From the NCBI RefSeq assembly GCF_037893015.1, contig NC_133666.1, positions 626,598,310-626,662,309 on the forward strand: DNA of 64,000 nucleotides, written 5' to 3'. Source of the stretch: Macrotis lagotis. Taxonomy: Eukaryota > Chordata > Mammalia > Peramelemorphia > Peramelidae. Positions 56,052 through 64,000 of this stretch are shown piece after piece; positions within the stretch are counted from its first letter, which is position 1; each line of letters opens with the position of its first letter. Made by a program: the position numbers and the translations under genes. The notes under the pieces were generated by a model, which did no database searches, was not told the DNA's origin, and worked only from the letters and a program-made list of their open reading frames with translations.

Positions 56052-56057
56052 TTTAAT
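56052..56057 (-). terminator. ZNF653: Possible polyadenylation signal ATTAAA of ZNF653
   Basis: The plus strand reads TTTAAT. It lies about 340 nt after the ZNF653 stop, next to a T/A-rich run. It is the nearest hexamer variant seen; use is inferred. Confidence 0.4.
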
Positions 56058-56395
56058 CATTTTTGCTCACTTAACACTGTTCCGGTGTCCAGCCCTCCTG
56101 CCCAGTGACTTAGCTGAGAGACCTCAGCTTTAAGGGGGGGTGAACCCATGCCCCATAACATCCCAGTAGAACCCTGATCCAAGAGAAAAGGGCCACTCCT
56201 GGAGGCCATCTCCTTCCTTCACAGCTTGGCCTCCTGCCCTCAGTGTCCACCTATGCTGCTTGCAGCCCCAGCATGGGGTTGGCTCTCTTCAGCCTTCCAG
56301 GAATAGCCTTTGCGAAGCAGGGTCAGGTCTAGGGAGAAGGGCCCAGGACATTGGGGACAAATAAATAGGAGCGTCCTTGTGCTGGGCAGCCAGGA

Positions 56396-59051
56396 TCACG
56401 TAGGTCTGTGGTCCGGGTGGCTCTTGAGCTTGTGAAACTTGACGCTGTCCATCTTCTCAAAGCGCTTGCCACAGCGCTCACAGGTAAAGTTGTACTGCAC
56501 CTCGGCTGTGTGTTTCTTCATGTGCCAATTCAAAGATGCCCTCTGGCGACACTGGTAACCACAGATCTCACACCTGGGGACAAGCAGGGCAGAGGTGGGG
56601 CAGCTTTGGGGTCACAATAACAGCCTGAGAAGGAGCCTGAGCAGGGAGAAGGCCCAACCTTGTCTGGGGCCAAGAACCCCAGAGGGCTGCTTTGGGGTGG
56701 GGAGAGAAAGTCATCACTCACTGCAAAGGGGTTTCTCCTGTATGTGTCCGTCGATGGACCTCAAGGTGATTTTTTCGCTTGAAGGATTTCCCACAGGTTT
56801 CACAGGTAAATTCTCGGACACCTACAAGTACATCCCAGGGATGGAAGGTTAAGGGATCATTCTTTAAAGTGTATTACTCCATTAATGACAACTCAAACGG
56901 GTCCCTGAGGGGAAAGCTTTGTCTCCCCCCTCCCCCATCAGTCTAGAAGCCTGATTAAATTTAAGAAAAATCCTTTTTGTGGTGCAGGAACTGAGGTGCC
57001 TGTGTAGGTAAATTTCCCTGCATGAGGGAAATAAATTGAGATAAGAGGGATTCAAACTGGACTGAGCTCAGCACCCCTTTCACTGCACCTATTATCCCAA
57101 CCAAACCTAATTCCATAATTCCATGGGTCCAACCTGAGTGAATGATCATGTGCCTTCGAAGGTGATTGGATAAGTAGAACTTTTTGCCGCAGCCTGGGTG
57201 AGGACAGACTTTTGTTTTCCCCTTCCGATGGACAAGATTCACATGATTCTAGGGTAGAAAAATGCACAAATTGAGAGTGGGGTAGGGATAAAAGCAGACA
57301 GTGTGCAAACCTGTGATCCAAATGATTCGAAAGGAAACGACTTTCCTTGGGGTATTCCTAAGAAGGTAGAAGGCCCACAGAGTGAAGAGGGAGCACAAGT
57401 GAGATGGACTTGGGGCCCTGGCAGCTTCCTGTCCATTTTTTTTCTAATTTATTTATTTTTGAATTTTACAACTTTTCCCCTACTCTTGCTTCCCTTTCCC
57501 TCCCCCACCCCCTACAGAAGGCAGTCTGATAGTCTTTATATTGTTTCCATGCTATACACTGATCAAAACTGAATGTGTTGAGAGAGAAATCATATCCTTT
57601 AGGAAAAAAAAATACAAGGGATAGCAAGATTACATTTTTTTTTTTTAAATTCAAGGTAATAGGCTTTGGTCTTTGTTCAAACTCCACAATTCTTTCTTTG
57701 GATACAGATGGTATTCTCCATTGCAGATACACCAAATAGTCCCTGATTGTTGCACTGATGAAATGAGCAAGTCCGTTAAGATTGATCATCAACCCCATGT
57801 TGCTGTTATGGTGTACAATGTTCTTATGGTTCTGCTCACCTCGCTCAGCAAACCTCAGTTCATGCAAATCCTTCCAGGTTTCTCTGAATTCCCATCCCTC
57901 CCAGTTTCTAATAGAACAATGGTATCTGTACATAATGGAACACTTGTTCTATTAGAAACCTCCTGCCCATTTCTGGTCTCATTTCCCAATTCTTTGGGGG
58001 AAGGAGAGGGAACAGGTAGAAAGTCCTTAGCCCATTATTATCCTTTATCTCTACAGACTGTGTCTTGAGGCCTCTGAGAGGACACAGTCTGCAGAGATAA
58101 AAGATAATATTTCCCCCGAGGATCCCCCTTGCTTTTCCCAACTCTAAGTCCCCTTTTCTAAACCATCAACCACTGCCCCACTGGTGAGTGACCCTTTTAT
58201 CCCTCTCTACTCTCTTTTAGCTAGTCTTAAAGGACAGATATGACCAGGTTGCCTCTCGGATAAAATGTTCAGAGGCTCATTACTTTTAAGGTAAAAATAC
58301 GACCATCTTCTCCTAAGAGTAACACTTTAGCCCTCCAAGGGTGGCAGAGCACTTCATCTAGCCACTAGTCCATCCTCTAACTCAGTTTCTAAGGTCTTTC
58401 CTGACAACAATCCTGGTGGGGAAGAGCCAGTCCCATGAGACTGAGAGATGGAGCTGCCTAACTAGGACTCCACAGTGATGTGCCTCTGTACTAACAATGT
58501 GCCTCCCTACTGGCACTGCGGAAAGATCTTCCTTCCCAGCTTCAGGGAAGGCTTATTCAGCATGTCTTTCCTTCACCCTCTCTAGGTTCCAGCTCCCTAG
58601 TGGGAAAGTTCATCTCCTGAATCCCTGTCTTTGTGCCAGCTTGATGCTTACCAACTAAATACATGGAAAAAGACTCTTGAGGCCCAGCGTACCTGAAAGC
58701 TGCTGAGGGCTACGTAGACCTGACTACAGCCTTCGTAGGGGCAGTGGAACATCTCCAGCAGGCCATCAGCATCTGTCGAGCGGCCCCTCTTGCTGCGCCG
58801 CCTCCTGGGGGAAAATCAGATACAATATCAGGGTCAATAGATGCTACCAGCTTCATCTCTGCCTCTTTTCAGACTTCTGCTCAAGCCCCAAGCCTAGAAA
58901 CCCTGGTCCCTGTCTTGACTGTACTTTGGGGGGGTCCCAGGCAGCTCGTCCCCAGGCATTCCCCTGGATCTAGCTCAACTCTCCCTCCTGGCATTCAGAT
59001 CTCTGACAGAGGCAAATAGGGTCACTGAGTAGGACAGGTTAAGGGTAAGAG

Positions 59052-59089
<38 letters not shown>

Positions 59090-61499
59090 AAGGGGTAAAG
59101 AGGGTTTATGTGCAGAAAGGTGGGGGTGCAATCTTGGGGGTACGGCTTCAGTTGTGTGTATGTGCATGAGGAGGGTGGATGTGGCTTCAGGGGGCCATAT
59201 GTGCCCACATGGGTGGGTATACACACACATATGGGTTTTTTTTGGGGGGGCTTCCCTCAGGACATCTCCCCTAGGCTCTCAAAGCTTAAGAAGAACCATC
59301 TGTCCCTGCCTTGTCCTAAAAGCTGGCATCCCAAGTTAGCCAGCTGCCCCATGAGAAATGACCCAGGAAAAGTGTGGGCTCCCCACCTCCTTCTCCTCCA
59401 TGTCCCGTGGTCATGTGATATGCCCACACTCACTTCTCAGGCTCCTTGGGAATCTCATAGATGATGGCTGACATGTCATTGCCGTCGAGCTCCTCTGGCT
59501 CCGGCTCCACATTCTCAGGGACTGTCTCTAATTCCTCCAGTTCTGGGGATGACAGCTCTTCTTTCTCCTCCTTCTTAAGGACATAGAGTTCTTCCTTCTC
59601 TGGGACCAGGGAAAGTCACCCATTAGTGCTGAGCCCATGCTGGAATGGTGAAGAGTCCCCAAATCTAGGCATGGGTGGGACTTAACAGGGCTCAGAACTC
59701 CTATGGGGCTGTGGCGGATACTGTCCTGGGCCCTGGGGACAGGCTCACTGGTGACCCGAATCACTTCCAACCAAACGTTAACATCTTGCTCCTTCCTCCC
59801 CCCACCTGCCACCCAGAACTCTTCTTTATCTCTGCTCCCTCCCCACTGTTCTAGCTCTCTTTCCCCCACAGCTGTCCTAAACTGCCCTGATTTACAACTT
59901 GAAGGACATTTGGAGATGATTCAGTCCAATACTTTCAAAACACCGGTGACAAAACGGAGCCCCAGAAGTGACGTGACTTGCCTAAGGTCTGTCTCACAGG
60001 CAGTGTGATTGGCAGAGAAGGGATTCAAAGCCAGGGCCTCTGACCCCCAATCCAGGGTTGTTTCCACTACACCAGGCTGCCTTGTCTTCACTGGCATGTG
60101 TGGACACGTGAGTTCCTCAACAGTCGAGGGCAGGACGCCACCTTCTGCTCCTCTGGGGCCCGGCCCTCCCTGGCCCTGGATCCCTCCCCCAGGGGCCCCC
60201 AGGGTTCTGCCTGGGGTCAACTGGCTGACCTGAGGGAGGCCCAGGAAGGGAAGGGAGAGGTACTGAGAGGAGGGAAAAGAGAGAGACCTTTTTTGGTTTC
60301 TATACACGCCACGCTCTCCACGGGGCCGGAGGCATCAGGCTGGCTGCCTTCAGGCTCAGTCTGGGTGTAGGCGGCTACGCCCTCAATCACAGCACAGGGC
60401 ACCTCTTCTCCATTGCTGCCACCACTGGCCACATTCAAGTGGATGCCCTCTGCTGCCAGAGCATCATAGCCAGGGCCTGCGATAATGATCACCTGTGAGC
60501 CTGGCACCATGCCTGGCACAGGGCAGCTGGCCACCACCTCACCCAAAGCTTCCTGTGGCACACTGTCAAACAGGGCACTGTGACCTGTGCCCACCTGGAC
60601 TGGCACAGGCACACACACAACAGTCTCCATGCTCTCGGGGCCACTGGTGGTTGGGCTGTGGCACAGGGGGGTGCCCTGCTCCGCTGTCAAGTTCTCCATG
60701 TGGTGTTCAAAAGGAATGTGAATTCCGTCCTGTGTGATTAGCCCACTGCTGCTGCCTTCGGGAGCTGGAGGAGGTGGCACGGCTGGCACTGGAGAAGCCT
60801 GCACAGTCTGGGCCCGTTGGCTCTCAGGCTGCCCGGCAGAATCTGAATCTGAGTCCGAGCCTGAGGAGTCTGAGCTTCCAGCTCCCAGGCCATTCTCCAC
60901 TGCAGAGACAACAGAAAGCAGGGCTCAGGACATCCAGAAACCAGACTGGCCCCTGAAGTCATCTTCCCATGGAACTCCCCAGCAAGGGTCTCCAGCATAT
61001 CTGAACCACTGAGTTTTGTGGACACATTCACACAGAACCTACTACCAGGCACTGGTCAAGTGCCTCTCAAGGCCCATCTCATTTAATTCTCTCAAAAACC
61101 CTTCACAGTAGCTGGTATCATTATCCCCATTTCACAGATGAGAAAACTGAGACAGACAGTGGTTAAATGACTTGTCCAGGGCTGCACTACGTGTGTGAGA
61201 CTGGATTTGAACCTAGGTCTTCCAGACTCCAGACCCACTGCTCTGCCAGCTAGCTCAGTCAAACTCGTCTTCTAAACACCCCTTATAAATGCTGTATTCA
61301 TTCTCGTTTTAGCTTGGACCATCTTCTCTGCTAACAATTCCCAATGCCTTCCACTATCCACATCCTGCTCACCTTTCAGTGACAACCTCCAAATATCTTC
61401 CACCCTCCCCTTGCCCTCAAAGAGAGCTTTTCCTGATATTTTTCCCTCACTGATCACCCCTTATCCCAGTCCCTTATCATAGACCACTCAGAACTGCTG

Positions 61500-61557
<58 letters not shown>

Positions 61558-63321
61558 ATTTTTTTCTACAGGCCTAAGAAAAGGGACTGAGACTTCTCCT
61601 TTTCCCCCTGCCCTACCCCTAGATACCTAAAGCAGGGGGAGCAGGAACTGTTCCATCTAAGGCTAAGTAGGCAACTTCATTCAGGGAAAGGAGGAGGATG
61701 GAAAGAGATCCACTGTGAGGGTGGCCCTCCTGAGGAGGAGACTAATGCTGCCTCAGTATGAGGGGCCAAGGTGGGTGTGCTCAGGACCCTCAGCCCCAAG
61801 ATGCCCGTACCTCTGTCACTCTCATTCTCCGAGTCACTGAGCGGCTTCAGAGGTGAGTGGAGGTCCTGGAAGTACCGGTGTCCAGCCTCACACTGCCACA
61901 CTGCTGTGGTATAAAGCCCAAAGGTGGGGTCAAGCTCAGCCAGGTGAGGCTCATAGGGACAGCGATTCTTGTGATCCTCATACCAGATCACCATGTTCTT
62001 TAGGCAATTCACATTACGCCTCCTTCCTAGGAAAGGAGAAAGGCAAACAGAACAATGCTTGCAATGCTTCCTCTGTGGGGAGGATTTGGGGAACAGAAAT
62101 AATCATATGTCATCATTCACCTCCTTCCCAAGAGGAAGGAAGTGGCTCTTGCCCAGGGAGACAGCCCGGATTGGTCCCCACTATTCATCTCAGCTTCCCC
62201 CCGCCACCTCCCAATAATGGTCTGATCATTGAGTCAGTGGGAGAGGCCTTGTCTGTAAGCAAAAGAAAGTAGAAAGATAGAAAAGGTGGGTTGTGGTTCC
62301 CCACAGGTCTCATCACATCATCAGATCAAGGTCCTCTTGTGTTGGCAGGTAGGAGAGTAAACTCTCTTGCCAACACCTGGGCAGCATGTTGCCAAATCAT
62401 ACCACTCAGGGACAGACTACTAGGGTCCACTGACATAGACAGGAATGAAGGAAAAGGAGGACAGTCACCTTTCCTATGGTGGGGGACACCTGCAACACTG
62501 TGATCTCCTTGAACCCTCAGTCAATCTATTCTCATAGTAGGTTCTGGGACATAAGAGTTGATTAATCAAAACAGAAGTCTTCATCTTCCCATTGGGTCAG
62601 TGAACTGATACCTAAAGGCTAAAGCCTCCCCATAGAGCAGATATATACAGCTGTTAGAGGGCCAGAGTCCTGCAGCTGATGTACCCCAACCACATCCTTA
62701 AAGACCAGAGAGTGGGGGAATGAGGAAAGGATGGCTACCAAAATTTCAATTCTTCCACCAAAAGAAGACTCATTCTGTAAACAAATAATGCTCCTTCCAG
62801 CTATATGAGTTATATCTGTCAGTGGTTACAGCTGAAATGATCAAAATCTTTCAGTCATTTAAACCCACAAACACTTTGCCCTTCCTGGTCAATTAAGGCA
62901 CATGGGATAAAAACAGAGCTACTGAGGAAGGCTGGAAAAGGATAGGATAAATCTAGCCCAATTCTGTTTTTCTTGTTTGTTTGTTTGTTTTTGCAAGACC
63001 ACAGGGTTAAATCACACAGCTAGGTAATTGTTAGTGTGTGAGGCTGTGTCTGAACTCAGGTCCTCCTAACTTCAGGGTTCCTGCTCTATCCACTGAGCCA
63101 CCTAAGCTGCCCCTTCTAACCCAATTCTGAATGGGGCAACCATTGGAGTTCCTTGCTCCCTCGGTTCTTCTGGGTCTACCAAAAGATGTCTATCTGTGTG
63201 GCTAAAAGATCAGCGTCGCCGCTCCTCCATTCCCTGAATAAATCGCAAGCCTTAGTTAGGCCCCATTATCCACTTACTCTTCTTCCGCTTTGGCTTTTTA
63301 GGGACTTGCTCCCAAGGCTTC
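56396..63321 (-). CDS. ZNF653: ZNF653, C2H2 zinc-finger transcription factor (N-terminal exons outside window)
   Basis: ZNF653 (ZIP67) is known as a repressor of steroidogenic nuclear receptor activity. Seven coding exons on the minus strand: 63321-63278, 62026-61811, 60899-60288, 59599-59434, 58804-58693, 57248-57134, 56821-56722, with the terminal exon 56573-56396 as an eighth piece; phases agree throughout. Blocks in order: [17 protein letters not shown], basic and NLS-like; [14 protein letters not shown] and [17 protein letters not shown]; a Ser/Asp-rich stretch; [12 protein letters not shown] and [15 protein letters not shown]; an acidic stretch; [16 protein letters not shown]; then five C2H2 fingers ([82 protein letters not shown]) and the end SHPDHRPT. 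The human first exon is absent up to position 64000. The exon ending at 60288 uses a weak GTCTCT donor. Confidence 0.96.
57430..57945 (-). mobile_element. LINE 3' region (probably L1 family)
   Basis: T-rich start, CCCCTACTCTTGCTTCCC, GCACTGATGAAATGAGCAAG, AACCCCATGTTGCTGTTATG and GAATTCCCATCCCTCCCAG. It lies in a ZNF653 intron and ends in a 16-bp inverted repeat. Confidence 0.55.
57904..57959. repeat. Perfect 16-bp inverted repeat with 24-bp loop
   Basis: Arm GTTTCTAATAGAACAA (57904-57919) and its exact reverse complement (57944-57959). Confidence 0.9.
58037..58108. repeat. Near-perfect 28-bp inverted repeat with 16-bp loop
   Basis: Arms 58037-58064 and 58081-58108 pair at 26 of 28 positions; the loop holds the palindrome GAGGCCTC. 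Confidence 0.9.
59053..59086 (+). repeat. (GT)n microsatellite
   Basis: About 17 GT repeats in a ZNF653 intron. Confidence 0.95.
59890..60082 (-). mobile_element. MIR-type SINE, inverted
   Basis: GACTTGCCTAAGGTCTGTC, GGGATTCAAAGCCAGGGCC and CCACTACACCAGGCTGCC. Confidence 0.6.
61030..61262 (-). mobile_element. MIR-type SINE, inverted
   Basis: CATTTCACAGATGAGAAAAC, GACTTGTCCAGGGCTGCAC and GGATTTGAACCTAGGTC; nearly full length. Confidence 0.7.
61503..61555. repeat. (AT)n microsatellite
   Basis: About 26 TA repeats in a ZNF653 intron. Confidence 0.95.
62965..63114 (-). mobile_element. tRNA-derived marsupial SINE
   Basis: Inverted: TTTG-rich tail, CACAGCTAGGTAATTGTTAG, GTCTGAACTCAGGTCC, head CTCTATCCACTGAGCCACCT. 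Confidence 0.75.
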
Positions 63322-64000
63322 CTGTAACAGAGAGAAGCAGCATCGAGTGAGAGAGCCAGGCTAGGGCTTTAGAAGGTCTTCTCATTCGAAGGGTATCTAG
63401 AGGAAGGGCCCATGGCGCAAGGATCTGGGGATATCATGAAGAGGCCCTCAAAATCAGAAAAAAGATAACCTAGAAGTAAGGAGGCAAGACTGTGAGGAAG
63501 GTGACGGGGTAGGAGTAGGGAAAAGTATGCACAATGGGAAAGGAGAGCTAGGGGAAGTTGGTTAAGAGTTTGCTTTTGATCCTGCTACTTCTTTGTGGCT
63601 ACCGTCCTATCTCCCCTTCCTTTGGCTGCAAAATATTTAAGCCACAGTAAGCAGGATGCTGTCTTGATGAGGAATACAAAGCACTGCCTTTCTTTTCATT
63701 TTCCTTGTGGGACCGGGCTCTCCCAGAATCACCAAGTCGAGCTGGATTCAGATGTGAGTTTCCCGACCTCGAGTTGTCTCTCTGTCCATTAGGAGATGCC
63801 ACCATCTCACTCACAGCACACACCCAACAGCCCCTTCCTAGCAGGTGCCTCCTCTGCCCCTCTTTCTCCGCTTGAATGACACTAAAAACTTTTTTCTGAC
63901 GCTCAGTTTCTGCAAAATGAGGACAACGGGGGGACAGAACCTCAGAGGTATATGCGGCGAGGAGGGCTCCCTGCCGTGAATAAGGGCAGACCAGCGAGAC
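63322..64000 (-). other. ZNF653: ZNF653 intron 1 (partial)
   Basis: No coding exon was recognised between the exon at 63321 and the window edge. The remaining N-terminal coding sequence should lie to the right. Confidence 0.6.

Overview
This is vertebrate nuclear DNA, and the window looks marsupial. The genes have many short exons with GT/AG borders, and the proteins read almost collinearly with mammalian families. The introns carry many copies of a tRNA-headed SINE (box-B-like 'ggttcaaat', 'cttaacccc' and an A-rich tail), MIR-type SINEs, and L2, CR1/L3 and L1-like LINE pieces. The SINE variant with 'taataattacctag' and 'tgccttgcaaaa' suggests an Australian (dasyurid-like) marsupial rather than an opossum; that last point is from memory and tentative. 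The gene order RGL3 - ODAD3 (CCDC151) - PRKCSH - ELAVL3 - ZNF653, with these orientations, matches human 19p13.2, so this is a conserved block.

Layout. (1) 1-8452, minus: RGL3, a Ral guanine-nucleotide exchange factor. Thirteen coding exons cover the REM and most of the RasGEF domain; the Ras-association end lies left of the window. (2) 9417-14497, minus: ODAD3/CCDC151, a coiled-coil docking protein of outer dynein arms. The model is complete: 13 coding exons, 574 codons plus stop. (3) 14500-15897: a CpG-rich divergent promoter region. It holds RFX X-box-like motifs on the ODAD3 side, YY1/ETS motifs in the middle, and a 29-bp tandem repeat carrying inverted CCAAT boxes on the PRKCSH side. (4) 15898-30181, plus: PRKCSH, the glucosidase II beta subunit. 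The model is complete: 16 coding exons, 536 codons plus stop, ending HDEL. (5) 30709-52168, minus: ELAVL3/HuC, a neuronal RNA-binding protein. The model is complete: 7 coding exons, 367 codons plus stop, with a 3'UTR of about 4 kb and a TATA/CCAAT promoter. PRKCSH and ELAVL3 are convergent, with polyA signals about 530 bp apart. (6) 52170-56040: an intergenic stretch with a RE1/REST-like site, a CpG island without an assigned gene and two CTCF-like motifs. (7) 56052-63321, minus: ZNF653, a C2H2 zinc-finger protein. Seven 3' coding exons are present; the first exon(s) lie right of the window.

The genes share no pathway: they are a Ras/Ral signalling factor, a cilium assembly factor, an ER glycan-processing subunit, a neuronal RNA regulator and a transcription factor. 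The main points of interest are regulatory motifs that fit each gene's known expression, alternative splice sites readable from sequence, repeat-built sequence (a PRKCSH signal peptide made of triplet repeats, an ELAVL3 intronic minisatellite), two near-perfect inverted repeats 3' of a LINE fragment, and one LINE nested in another. I found no clear previously undescribed gene system. The least explained region is the orphan CpG island at about 54000-55430. All motif and family calls are by eye and memory; no database search or scoring was run.
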